Shown: in pieces, positions 17,252 to 25,665 of the stretch | Numbering within the stretch: the stretch's first letter is position 1 | Layout: each line of letters starts with the position of its first letter | DNA from: Streptomyces sp. 846.5 | GTDB lineage: Bacteria; Actinomycetota; Actinomycetes; Streptomycetales; Streptomycetaceae | Reading direction: 5' to 3' | DNA length: 64,000 nt | Assembly: GCF_004365705.1 (NCBI RefSeq) | Contig: NZ_SOBN01000001.1 | Coordinates: forward strand, 1,478,555 to 1,542,554 | Notes under the pieces: generated by a model | Seen by the model: only the letters and a program-made list of their open reading frames with translations | What the model was told of the DNA's origin: nothing | Databases searched by the model: none | Position numbers and translations under genes: made by a program

Positions 17252-17926
17252 ATGTCGCCCCTCCGCCGCGTCCTGCTGTTCACCCGCACCGCCGGCTTCC
17301 GCCACGACTCCATCCCGGCCGGGATCGCCGCGCTCGGTGAGCTGGCCGCCGGGCAGGGGCTGGAGCTGACCGCGACGGAGGACCCGGAAGCCTTCACCGA
17401 GGCGGAACTGGCCGCTACCGGAGCCGTGGTCTTCCTCTCGACCACCGGCGAGGTGCTCACCGACGCGGGCCGACGGGCCCTGGAGCGGTTCCACGCGGCC
17501 GGAGGCGGCTTCCTCGGCATCCACTCCGCCGCCGGCACCGAGTACGACTGGCCCTACTACGGCGAGCTCCTCGGCTCGCGCTTCCACAGCCACCCGGCGC
17601 CGCAGCCCGCGATGGTCACCGTCGAGGACCGGGACCACCCGGCCACCGCGCACCTGCCCGAGCAGTGGGCCTGGACCGACGAGTGGTACGACTTCCGCAG
17701 CCCGCCCCGGGCCGCCGGGGTGCGGGTGCTGGCGACGGTCGACGAGAGCCGGTACCAGGGCGGGCGGATGGGGGCGGACCACCCACTGGTCTGGTGCCAG
17801 GAGCCCGAGGGACGGGGCCGCAGCTTCTACACCGCCCTCGGCCACTTCGACGAGGCCTATGCCGACCCGGCCTTCCGGGCGCATCTGCTGGGGGCGCTGC
17901 TCTGGGTCTGCCGGCTCAAGGACTGA
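17252..17926 (+). CDS. ThuA-like domain protein
   Basis: A 224-residue single-domain protein of the ThuA (trehalose utilisation) family, a glutamine-amidotransferase-like fold. Signatures are LLFTRTAGFRHDSIPAG at the start, GGGFLGIHSAAGTEYDWPYYGELLG (about 82-106, split by a turn), and GRGRSFYTALGHFDEAY near the end. ThuA works with ThuB, a Gfo/Idh dehydrogenase, in 3-keto-disaccharide metabolism of rhizobia. Here the Gfo/Idh gene in the same LacI-type regulon is the probable partner. Confidence 0.9.
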   Translation: MSPLRRVLLFTRTAGFRHDSIPAGIAALGELAAGQGLELTATEDPEAFTEAELAATGAVVFLSTTGEVLTDAGRRALERFHAAGGGFLGIHSAAGTEYDWPYYGELLGSRFHSHPAPQPAMVTVEDRDHPATAHLPEQWAWTDEWYDFRSPPRAAGVRVLATVDESRYQGGRMGADHPLVWCQEPEGRGRSFYTALGHFDEAYADPAFRAHLLGALLWVCRLKD

Positions 17927-17965
17927 GGCATCATCCCGGTCGGACCAACCGCTTAGGGTGGACCC

Positions 17966-18688
17966 GTGACCAGCAGCCCCGCCCCCAGCTCCAGCCCCTT
18001 CGCCGACCAGGTGGTCGATCGCGACGCCGCGCCGCAGTTCGTCCTGCCCCTGGTGGTCCGGATCGAGCGCACCGACCCGCCCGCCCACACCGACGCGCTG
18101 GAGACCGCCGCCCGCGCCGTACTGACGCTGCTCTCGGACGAGCGCACCACCGCGGCGGACGGCGAGTGGGCCGAGCGCGTGCACGCCTGGGAGGACGCCA
18201 GGATCCGCAAGGTGGTCCGCCGGGCCAGGGGCGGCGAGTGGCGCAAGGCGCAGGAGCTGGACGGGATCACGGTGACCGGCAAGTCCGCCGAGGTGCGGGT
18301 GTTCGTGCCGGTCCCGCTGGACGGCTGGCCGAAGGAGCTGGCGAAGCTCCAAGTGTCCGGCACCGAACTGGAGGATCCCGAGCCACCGGCCCCTGCCGAC
18401 CCCGGGGTGCCGGTGCTGTGGTTCAACCCCGAGGTGGAGATGTCCACCGGCAAGTCCATGGCCCAGGCCGGCCACGGCGCGCAGCTCGCCTGGTGGGCGC
18501 TGACCGCCGATCAGCGCGCGGAGTGGCGCGACGCGGGCTTCCCCCTCGCCGTCCGCACCGCCACTCCGGAGCAGTGGGCCGGCCTGGCCGCCACGGAGCT
18601 GCCGATGGTGCGCGACGCGGGCTTCACCGAGGTCGCCCCGGGCTCCTGCACGGTGATCGCCGACCACCCGGCGCTGCGCCGGAGCTGA
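17966..18688 (+). CDS. Peptidyl-tRNA hydrolase 2 (PTH2) domain protein
   Basis: A 240-residue cytosolic protein. The C-terminal domain has the PTH2-like motif STGKSMAQAGHGAQLAWW (about 155-172), close to the K-x2-AQ-x2-H pattern of archaeal/eukaryotic peptidyl-tRNA hydrolase 2. An N-terminal region of about 130 residues is specific to actinobacteria. The start is GTG at 17966. It is an accessory to the usual bacterial Pth and probably recycles peptidyl-tRNA; this is inferred from family. It converges with the kinase gene at 18709 and has no functional link to the sugar regulon. Confidence 0.75.
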   Translation: MTSSPAPSSSPFADQVVDRDAAPQFVLPLVVRIERTDPPAHTDALETAARAVLTLLSDERTTAADGEWAERVHAWEDARIRKVVRRARGGEWRKAQELDGITVTGKSAEVRVFVPVPLDGWPKELAKLQVSGTELEDPEPPAPADPGVPVLWFNPEVEMSTGKSMAQAGHGAQLAWWALTADQRAEWRDAGFPLAVRTATPEQWAGLAATELPMVRDAGFTEVAPGSCTVIADHPALRRS

Positions 18689-18708
18689 CGGCCGCACGGC
18701 TGCCTGGA

Positions 18709-19746
18709 TCAGCACTCGGCGACAACACTCGGTCGGCGAAAGCTGACTGACGCCGAGTCAGAGTCGGCCCGCCGGTATGCCTCCCGCAGCCGGGCCAGCG
18801 CCCGCGCCGGGGCGCCGAGATGGTCCAGGCCGAGCAGTGCGGCGCCGGCCACCGGGGGGACGTCGGCGTAGCGGGGCAGCGCCGAGGGGGCGTGCCGGCG
18901 TAGCCGGGATTCGACGCCCTCGGTGATCAGCGGATGGCGGCTGGCGAGGATGCCGCCGCCGAGCACCACCTCCACGTCCGTCCCGGTCAGCTCCAGCCGG
19001 TCCAGGACCGAACGGGCCATCAGGAACACCTCTTCGGCCTGGCGTTCCACCAGGGCGAGGGCGACCGGGTCCCCCTCTTCGGCGGTGGCGAAGAGCACCG
19101 GGGTGAGCGCGGTCACCACCTCCCCGCCGATCCCGCCCTGGTGCACGGCGACGGCCACGTCGTGCATCGAGCTCTCGCCGCAGAACTCGGGCACCCGCTG
19201 CCGCAGCAGGGTCTCCGGGCCGCGGCCGTCCTCCGCGCGGATGGCCGCGTACATGATCTCGTTGCCCAGCCAGCGGCCGCCGCCCCAGTCGCCGGTGAAG
19301 TGGCCCAGCGCCAGGAAGCGGGCGGTACGACCGTCCGGGCCGACCCCGGCGCAGTTCATCCCGGCGCCGCAGACCATGGCCACGCCCCAGGGCCGCTGCG
19401 TGCCCGAACGCAGCAGCGCGAAGGTGTCGTTGAGCACCTGGGAGCTCTGCGACCAGCCCCGCTCGGCGAGTTCGGCGGAGAGCCGCTGCTCCTCCTCGGG
19501 CAGGTCGACATTGGCCAGGCAGGCCGAGGCGTGGCGGGCGATCGGACCGCCCGGGTCGAGGCCGGCCAGCGCGGCCAGCTCGGCGACCATCGGGGCCAGG
19601 GTGGAGCCGTTCGGCGCGCTCGATCCGGGTCCGCGCACGGCGGCCAGCAGGCTCCCGTCCTCGGCGATCAGCGCCAGGTCGGTCTTGCTGTTGCCGCCGT
19701 CGACGGCCAGGACCGCGGGCAGCGCCCCCGTGGTGCCGATCGTCAT
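18709..19746 (-). CDS. BadF/BadG-type ATPase, N-acetylglucosamine kinase-like
   Basis: A 345-residue member of the actin-like ATPase fold, in the group containing GlcNAc kinase. It has the phosphate-1 motif AVDGGNSKTDLALI (about 15-28), the adenosine and connect elements CGAGMNCAGVGPDGR and GDWGGGRWLGNE (about 142-176), and VVLGGGILASRHPLI. The start at 19746 overlaps the stop of the ATPase gene before it (ATGA). As the last gene of the importer operon it probably phosphorylates the sugar brought in by the transporter. Specificity (GlcNAc, glucosamine or glucose) is not evident. Confidence 0.87.
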   Translation of the reverse strand: MTIGTTGALPAVLAVDGGNSKTDLALIAEDGSLLAAVRGPGSSAPNGSTLAPMVAELAALAGLDPGGPIARHASACLANVDLPEEEQRLSAELAERGWSQSSQVLNDTFALLRSGTQRPWGVAMVCGAGMNCAGVGPDGRTARFLALGHFTGDWGGGRWLGNEIMYAAIRAEDGRGPETLLRQRVPEFCGESSMHDVAVAVHQGGIGGEVVTALTPVLFATAEEGDPVALALVERQAEEVFLMARSVLDRLELTGTDVEVVLGGGILASRHPLITEGVESRLRRHAPSALPRYADVPPVAGAALLGLDHLGAPARALARLREAYRRADSDSASVSFRRPSVVAEC

Positions 19747-20762
19747 CCTGCGTGCTCCCTGGTGGACGGGACGGGGACGGCGACATGGCAGGCGGCCGAG
19801 TGGTCCGGGCCGAGCAGCCGCAGCTCCGGGGTGACCGAGGCGCACTGGGCCACGGCGACCGGGCAGCGGGCCCGGAACCGGCAGCCGGGGCGGGGGTCGA
19901 CGACTTTGGGCGGCTCGCCCCGGTCCGCCCCGGCCAGGTCGGCCAGCGGCGCCCTGGGGTCGGGGACGGTGGCCAGCAGCAGCTGGGTGTAGGGGTGCCT
20001 GGGCTCGGCGAGGACGGACTCGATCGGGCCCTGCTCAACGATGTGCCCGGCGTACATGACGATCAGCCGGTCGGCGGCGTAGCGGGCGCTGGCCAGGTCG
20101 TGGGTGATGTAGAGGAAGGAGACCCCGGCCCGGTCGCGCAGCTCGGTCATCAGGTTGAGAAGCCCGATCCTGATGGAGACGTCCAGCATGGACACCGGCT
20201 CGTCCGCGATGATCAGCCTGGGCCGGGACGCCAGCGCCTGGGCGAAGCCGACTCTTTGACGCTGGCCCCCGCTCAACTCGTAGGGGTACTTGGCCAGGTA
20301 CTGGTCGGCCGGGGTCAACCCGACGGAGGTCAGCAGCCGCTGGGCCTCCGCGGTTCGGCCGGCCTCGTCCAGCTCGGGGCGATGCAGCTTGAGGGCGCGC
20401 AGGATGCCGTGGGAGATCCGGTAGACCGGGTTGATGGAGCTGAAGGGGTCCTGGAACACCATCGGGGCCTGGCCGTGGTAAGCGAGCACGTCCTTGCGGG
20501 AGCGCAGCGCGGACAGCGGCCGGCCCTCGAAGTAGATCTCTCCCCTTGTCGGTTTGTAGACCATGGACAGCAGCCGGGCGATGGTGGACTTGCCACTGCC
20601 GCTCTCCCCCGCCAGCGCGACGATCTCCCTGCGGCCGATGCTGAAGTCGGCGCCGTCGACAGCGTGCAGGTGCTTCTTGGAGAAGATGCCGCCGATCTGG
20701 AAGTGCCTGGTCAGGCCCTCGGCCCGGAGCAGCGGCCCGTCCTCGTGGGATTCGGTGGTCAT
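19743..20762 (-). CDS. ABC transporter ATP-binding protein (DppF/OppF type)
   Basis: A 339-residue nucleotide-binding subunit. Walker A is GESGSGKST (about 54-62), the signature LSGGQRQRVGFAQAL, Walker B LIIADEPVSMLD, and the H-loop ITHDLAS. The C-terminal oligopeptide-type extension PRPGCRFRARCPVA has the Cys pair common to the OppD/F group. It is the second of two ATPases, overlapping its partner at both ends by ATGA. It energises the family-5 importer encoded upstream. Confidence 0.95.
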   Translation of the reverse strand: MTTESHEDGPLLRAEGLTRHFQIGGIFSKKHLHAVDGADFSIGRREIVALAGESGSGKSTIARLLSMVYKPTRGEIYFEGRPLSALRSRKDVLAYHGQAPMVFQDPFSSINPVYRISHGILRALKLHRPELDEAGRTAEAQRLLTSVGLTPADQYLAKYPYELSGGQRQRVGFAQALASRPRLIIADEPVSMLDVSIRIGLLNLMTELRDRAGVSFLYITHDLASARYAADRLIVMYAGHIVEQGPIESVLAEPRHPYTQLLLATVPDPRAPLADLAGADRGEPPKVVDPRPGCRFRARCPVAVAQCASVTPELRLLGPDHSAACHVAVPVPSTREHAG

Positions 20763-21766
20763 CGGGGCACCTCCGCGGTGGCGTGGAGCAGGCAGCGGAC
20801 CTGGACGCGGTCGACGTCGTACAGCTCGGGCCGGACCCGGGTGCAGGCGTCCATCACCTGCGGGCAGCGCGCCGCGAACCGGCAGCCGGGCGGCAGCTCG
20901 GCCAGGTCCGGCGGGGAGCCCGGGATGCCGAGCAGCGGCACCCTGGGGCCGCGGATGGACGGGAAGGCGTCCAGCAGGCCGCGGCTGTAGGGGTGCCTGG
21001 GGGTGTCGAACACGGTGCGGGTGTCGCCCAGTTCGGCGATCTGCCCGCCGTACATCACGATCAGCCGGTCGGAGAAGTGGCTGACCAGCGACATGTCATG
21101 AGTGACGAAGACGATCGCGAAGCCGAGTTCCCGCTGGAGCTGCTTGATCTGGACCATCAGCGAGCGCTGGGCGACCACGTCCAGGGCGGAGGTGGGCTCG
21201 TCCATGATGATCAGGTCGGGGGTGAACAGCAGCGCCATGGCGATCATGGCGCGCTGGCGCATCCCGCCGGAGAGCTGGTGCGGATAGCTGCCCAGGTGCA
21301 CCGGGTCGACCCCGACCAGCTCCATCACCTCGCGGGAGCGCTGCCTGATGTCGGTGGCGTAGCTGTGCGCCCGCAGCACGTCGCGGAACTGGGCACCGAT
21401 GGTCTTCACCGGGTTGAGCGCGTTCATGGCGCTCTGCATCACCACCGACAGCTCGGACCAGCGGACCGTGTTGAGCTGCTTCTCGGTCAGGGTGACCAGG
21501 TCGCGGCCCTTGAACTCGACGCTGCCGCCGGTGATCCCGGCGGGCGGGCTCAGCAGCTGGGCGATGCCGAACAGCAGCGTCGACTTACCGCAGCCGGACT
21601 CCCCCACGATGCCGAGGAACTCGCCTCGGCGCAGGGTGAAGCCGACCCGGTCGACGGCCAGGGCGGAGCCCCGGGCGGTGGCGTACTCGACGGTCAGATC
21701 GCGGACCACCAACAGGTCTGCTGTGGGCGTCGGTTCGGGCTCGGGACGGATCTCAAGCGGCGGCAC
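20759..21766 (-). CDS. ABC transporter ATP-binding protein (DppD/OppD type)
   Basis: A 335-residue ATPase with Walker A GESGCGKST (about 54-62), signature LSGGMRQRAMIAMAL, Walker B LIIMDEPTSALD and the OppD-type C-terminal PPGCRFAARCPQVMDAC. It pairs with the DppF-like subunit. The 5' end overlaps the upstream permease gene by 14 bp. Confidence 0.95.
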   Translation of the reverse strand: MPPLEIRPEPEPTPTADLLVVRDLTVEYATARGSALAVDRVGFTLRRGEFLGIVGESGCGKSTLLFGIAQLLSPPAGITGGSVEFKGRDLVTLTEKQLNTVRWSELSVVMQSAMNALNPVKTIGAQFRDVLRAHSYATDIRQRSREVMELVGVDPVHLGSYPHQLSGGMRQRAMIAMALLFTPDLIIMDEPTSALDVVAQRSLMVQIKQLQRELGFAIVFVTHDMSLVSHFSDRLIVMYGGQIAELGDTRTVFDTPRHPYSRGLLDAFPSIRGPRVPLLGIPGSPPDLAELPPGCRFAARCPQVMDACTRVRPELYDVDRVQVRCLLHATAEVPR

Positions 21767-22613
21767 GGAGCCTCCTGACCGGACGCAGTGCGGGGTTGCT
21801 GATCTCGTCGAAGGCGTTGTTGAGCAGCGCGAAGGAGGCGCCCAGCAGGGCGATGCACAGCCCGGGGACGGCGGCCCAGATGTAGGAGCCGGTCTGCAGT
21901 GCGGACTGGTTCTGCGCCCAGTAGAGCATGGTGCCCCAGTCGTAGGTGTTGATGTCGCCGAGGCCCAGGAACTCCAGGCCGGAGGCGGTGAGGATGGCGA
22001 ACAGCGCGGCGCCGAGGAAGTTGGCGACGATCAGCGAGGTCATGTTGGGCAGCAGCTCGAAGACGATCACGTAGGAGCGCCGCTCACCGCGCACCCGGGC
22101 CGACTCCAGGAAGTCCCGGTTGCGCAACGACAGTGCCTGCGAACGGAGTTGGCGGGCCCCGTAGGACCATCCGGTGAGCACCAGGGCGGCCACCATGACG
22201 GTGATGCTGTGGTGCGAGAAGTACCCGGCGATGACCACCACCAGCGGCAGGGTCGGGATGACCAGCACCACGTCGGTGAAGAGGTTGAGGATGTCGTCCC
22301 AGATCCCGCCGAGGTAGGCGGCGGACACCCCGATCAGCACCGAGAGCGCGGTGGCCAGCAGCCCGGAGACGACGGCGATCAGCAGCGCGGGGCGGGCTCC
22401 GTGGACGACCTGGACCAGGATGTCCTGGCCGAAGGCGGTGGTGCCGAGCGGGTGGGTGCCGGAGACGCCCTCCGAGACGTTGTCGGTGATCCTCGCCGGG
22501 TCACCCGGCGCGATCAGGTCCGGCACGGCGGCCAGGACGACGAAGAACAGCAGGATGAGCAGGCCCGCGGCGGCTTTGCCGTTGTGCCGGACCGCGCGGA
22601 ACAGGGTTGTCAT
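21753..22613 (-). CDS. ABC transporter permease (DppC/OppC type)
   Basis: A 286-residue inner-membrane subunit with an N-terminal helix (AAAGLLILLFFVVLAAV), a periplasmic loop (GTHPLGTTAFGQDILVQ) and five further helices. The cytoplasmic coupling loop RDFLESARVRGERRSYVIV contains the EAA-type motif. GAGGTAG precedes the ATG. It partners the DppB-type permease 15 bp upstream. Confidence 0.94.
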   Translation of the reverse strand: MTTLFRAVRHNGKAAAGLLILLFFVVLAAVPDLIAPGDPARITDNVSEGVSGTHPLGTTAFGQDILVQVVHGARPALLIAVVSGLLATALSVLIGVSAAYLGGIWDDILNLFTDVVLVIPTLPLVVVIAGYFSHHSITVMVAALVLTGWSYGARQLRSQALSLRNRDFLESARVRGERRSYVIVFELLPNMTSLIVANFLGAALFAILTASGLEFLGLGDINTYDWGTMLYWAQNQSALQTGSYIWAAVPGLCIALLGASFALLNNAFDEISNPALRPVRRLRAAA

Positions 22614-22628
22614 GGGGTGGCTACCTCG

Positions 22629-23612
22629 TCAGCGGGCGTTGCGGGTGCGGGGATCGAGCAGCGCGGTGACGATGTCGGCGATCAGCACCGACACCAGCAC
22701 CGCCACCGTGATCGTCAGGAACAGGCACTGCATGACCGGGAAGTCCTCGTTGTCGACCGCCTGCACCAGCTGGAAGCCGACGCCCGGATAGTCGAAGACG
22801 TACTCGACCAGGACGGCGCCGCTGACCACGAAGCCCAACGACATCGCGAAGCCGGTCAGGTTGGGCAGGATCGAGTTGCGGGCGGCGTAGTCGAGCATGA
22901 TCCGGCGTGCCGGCAGGCCCTTGGCCCTGGCCATCCTGATGTAGTCCTCGGCCAGCGTGGTGACCATGGTGTTGCGCATGGTCAGCACCCAGGTCCCGAC
23001 GGAGGCGAGCAGGATCGACGCCGCCGGGAGGACGGCGTGCTGCAGCACCGAGCCGATGAAGTCGGTGTTCCAGCCCTCGATATAGCTGCTGTCACTGCCG
23101 AAGGCGGACGGCAGCCAGGGGTTGATGTCGGCGAACACCATGATCAGGACGATGGCGATCCAGAAGTAGGGCAGCCCGGTGCCGATCACGAACAGCGGCG
23201 GCAGCACGCTGTCCAGCTTGCCGCCGCGTTTCCAGGCGGCCAGCGTGCCGATCCCGGTGCCGAGCAGGAACGCCAGCACGGTGGTCACCCCGACCAGGCC
23301 CAGAGTCCAGGGGATGGCGTTGCCGACGATGCTGCCGACCGAGGCCGGGAACTCCTGCACCGAGGTGCCGAAGTTGAGGGTGGCGCAGTTGCCCAGGTAG
23401 GTGACGTACTGGGACAGCAGGCTCGCGTGGGTGTCGATGCCCAGGGCCGCCTCGACCGCCTTCAGCGAGTCGCCGATGAGCCGGCCGTGGTAGCGGGCCA
23501 TCATCGCGGTCACCGGGGAGCCCGGGAGCAGGTGCGGGATAGCGAAGTTGATGGTGAGTGCGGCCCACAGGGTGAGCACGAAGAACCCCAGGCGGCGGAT
23601 CAGAAATCTCAC
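22629..23612 (-). CDS. ABC transporter permease (DppB/OppB type)
   Basis: A 327-residue membrane subunit. The family start MRFLIRRLGFFVLTLWAALT is present, with the loop IPHLLPGSPVTAMMARY and the EAA-type coupling motif EDYIRMARAKGLPARRIMLDYAARN. It has six predicted helices. It forms the translocation pore with the DppC-type protein. The gene follows the binding-protein gene after 74 bp. Confidence 0.94.
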   Translation of the reverse strand: MRFLIRRLGFFVLTLWAALTINFAIPHLLPGSPVTAMMARYHGRLIGDSLKAVEAALGIDTHASLLSQYVTYLGNCATLNFGTSVQEFPASVGSIVGNAIPWTLGLVGVTTVLAFLLGTGIGTLAAWKRGGKLDSVLPPLFVIGTGLPYFWIAIVLIMVFADINPWLPSAFGSDSSYIEGWNTDFIGSVLQHAVLPAASILLASVGTWVLTMRNTMVTTLAEDYIRMARAKGLPARRIMLDYAARNSILPNLTGFAMSLGFVVSGAVLVEYVFDYPGVGFQLVQAVDNEDFPVMQCLFLTITVAVLVSVLIADIVTALLDPRTRNAR

Positions 23613-23661
23613 CCTGTGGACCTCTCTTCTCGTCGTGTCGTCTTCGTCTTCTTGGCTTCTC

Positions 23662-23675
23662 GGTCCGGAAGGACC
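23662..23675 (-). other. Small hairpin between binding-protein and permease genes
   Basis: GGTCC and GGACC flank a four-base loop just after the binding-protein stop. In many ABC operons such a stem protects the binding-protein mRNA and limits read-through into permease genes. The stem is only five pairs, so the role is uncertain. Confidence 0.3.
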
Positions 23676-23686
23676 TGCTGCGGCGG

Positions 23687-25396
23687 CTACTTGGGCTGCA
23701 GGTGCAGCAGGACCTGGCCGATGTCCGGGTAGTTGAAGGCGGCAGGCAGGGCGTAGGGGTCCTGCTGAGTGGGCCAGCCGGTGAACTTCGCGGTGTTGTA
23801 CTGGTACCAGGCCACCGACTCGGTCACCGGGATGACCGGGACGTCCTTGAGCATCAGCTGCTCCAGCTGCCCGATGATGACCTTCTGCTCGGCCGGGTCG
23901 CTGGTGGCCGCGTACTGGTCGAAGAGGTTGTCAGCGGCCGGGTTCTCGTAGCGCTCGAAGTTCGAGGTGGCCGGCTTGCCGATGGGGGCGCTGTTCTTGG
24001 AGTAGAGCCACTGGCGCAGCTCGTAGTACGGCGCGGGGCCGCCGGTCTCGCCGTAGTAGGCGAGTTGGAAGTTGCCGTTGAACAGCTTGTTGTCGTAGTC
24101 GTCGGCGCTCAGGTTGTCCAGGGTCAGGCCGATGCCGGCCGCCTTCATCCCCTGCGCGACGACCTGCAGGGTGGCCACCCAGTCGCCGTAGCCGCCCTGG
24201 TTGACCACGCTGAAGCTGAGCTTCTTGCCGTTGAGGACGTAGATGCCGTCCGAGCCCATCTTCGCGCCGATGCCCTCCAGCAACTGCTTGGCCTTCTGCG
24301 GGTTGTAGGTGTAGTCGTCGGCGGCCTTGGCGGCCGGGTCCACCCAGTCGGAGTAGGTCTCGGTGACCACGCCCAGCTGGTGGCCGGGCGGCTCCTGGCC
24401 GCCTTCGCCGATGCTGGAGGCCTGCTGACGGTCGGTCGCGTAGGAGAGCGCCTGCCGCACCACCGGGTTGTCCAGCGGGGCGACCTTCTCGTTGAGGAAG
24501 AGCGAGACCGAGGTGATCGGCGGCGACCAGGTGTGGTTGTCCTTGCTGCGCGCCGTGTAGAACTTGGCGATGTTGGGGATGAACTGGCTCCCCCACTGCG
24601 CCTGGCCGGTCGCCAGCTGGTTGTTGGCCGGGTCGTTGGAGGTGTACGCCGGGTACTTGACCGTGGTCACCTTGGGCAGGCCGGGCTGCCAGTAGGCCGG
24701 GTTCGCGGTGAAGGTGATGTTCTGCGGGGTACAGGGGTTGACCAGGTAGGCGCCGGTGCCGATCGGCTGGTCGTCCTTGTAGGAGACCGGGTCCTTGACG
24801 GTGGACCAGATGTGCTGCGGGACGATGGGGACCTGGTCGGCGATGTAGTAGAAGTACGGCAGCGCGGGCGACTTGAAGTCGACGGCGATCTGGTCGCTGC
24901 CGACCTTCCTGACTCCGGTGAGCACCGCCCAGACCGAGTTGAGGTCCAGCGCCGGGTTCGCCTTCAGCAGGTCGAAGGTGTAGAGCACGTCGTCGGCGGT
25001 CATCGGCTGGCCGTCGCTCCACTTCACCCCCTGGCGGATGGTGAAGGTCAGCGTCTTGTTGCTGTTGCTCCAGGCGTACTTGGTGGCCAGCCACGGCGTG
25101 GTCTTGTCGTTCTGCAGCGCGTTGACGAAGACCAGCGGCTCGTAGACGGTGCCGGCGGACAGGAAGTTGTCGGAGTTGTTGAACGGGTTGAAGGCGCAGG
25201 TCCACAGCCCGCCCTGCTCGTTGGCGATGGTCAGCACCCCGCCGCGTTTGCCGCCGCTGCCGCCGGAACCGTTGTCGCCCTGCTTGGTCCCGCCCGAGCT
25301 GCAGGCGCTCGCCAGCAGGAGGGTGGAGGCGGCCACGGCGATGGCGCGGGCTGCCTTTGCTCTCTTCGGGGAGGGCCGTCTGGTCTTGAGGGTCAT
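23687..25396 (-). CDS. Family 5 extracellular solute-binding lipoprotein
   Basis: A 569-residue receptor. A lipoprotein signal ends in LLLASAC with the lipidated Cys at residue 32, and a Gly/Ser linker follows. SBP family 5 (DppA/OppA/cello-oligosaccharide type) elements are WSDGQPMTADDVLYTFDLLK, VRQALSYATDRQ and PVIPVTESVAW. The frame is open to 25486, but the ATG at 25396 gives the proper signal peptide, with GAAAGG upstream. The 5' untranslated part is long and includes the operator at 25493-25513. Although this family is named for peptides, some members bind cello-oligosaccharides. The kinase in the operon and the operator shared with GH9 favour a sugar ligand here; this is inference. Confidence 0.93.
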   Translation of the reverse strand: MTLKTRRPSPKRAKAARAIAVAASTLLLASACSSGGTKQGDNGSGGSGGKRGGVLTIANEQGGLWTCAFNPFNNSDNFLSAGTVYEPLVFVNALQNDKTTPWLATKYAWSNSNKTLTFTIRQGVKWSDGQPMTADDVLYTFDLLKANPALDLNSVWAVLTGVRKVGSDQIAVDFKSPALPYFYYIADQVPIVPQHIWSTVKDPVSYKDDQPIGTGAYLVNPCTPQNITFTANPAYWQPGLPKVTTVKYPAYTSNDPANNQLATGQAQWGSQFIPNIAKFYTARSKDNHTWSPPITSVSLFLNEKVAPLDNPVVRQALSYATDRQQASSIGEGGQEPPGHQLGVVTETYSDWVDPAAKAADDYTYNPQKAKQLLEGIGAKMGSDGIYVLNGKKLSFSVVNQGGYGDWVATLQVVAQGMKAAGIGLTLDNLSADDYDNKLFNGNFQLAYYGETGGPAPYYELRQWLYSKNSAPIGKPATSNFERYENPAADNLFDQYAATSDPAEQKVIIGQLEQLMLKDVPVIPVTESVAWYQYNTAKFTGWPTQQDPYALPAAFNYPDIGQVLLHLQPK

Positions 25397-25492
25397 GAGG
25401 GTCAGGCCTTTCGCTGAGGGTTCACTCGTGCCTGGTTCGTTTGCCTGGGTTGGGTGGTGCCCTGCGCGCCTCGCCCGTCTCGCCACGGGCTT

Positions 25493-25513
25493 AGTTAGGC
25501 AGATTTACTAACT
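25493..25513. promoter_or_regulatory. Operator of the ABC importer operon (shared type with GH9)
   Basis: AGTTAG (25493-25498) and CTAACT (25508-25513) are perfect arms around nine bases; one more pair, T and A, extends each arm. It lies 97 bp before the binding-protein start and 153 bp before the divergent amine oxidase start. It matches the GH9 site at 11711-11731 at 16 of 21 positions. Confidence 0.7.
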
Positions 25514-25665
25514 ATTGATCCGTAAGGGTGGCGACGAATCGGAAGGCTGTCAAGGTCGGCGCGGCCATCGGCAACCGTCCGCTTTCCGCCAGGAAACCTC
25601 GACGCAACACCACGGTCGTCCAATGGCAACTGACAGATACTCAGAGTTGGTTGGAGGCAAGCCGG

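Noticed and set aside
16043..18715. An 890-residue minus-strand frame across LacI, ThuA and PTH2 genes
   Set aside because: It runs through three well-supported plus-strand genes and has low-complexity composition.
23687..25486. Binding-protein start at 25486
   Set aside because: It would put 30 residues before the lipoprotein signal peptide. ATG 25396 gives a standard signal with a lipobox.
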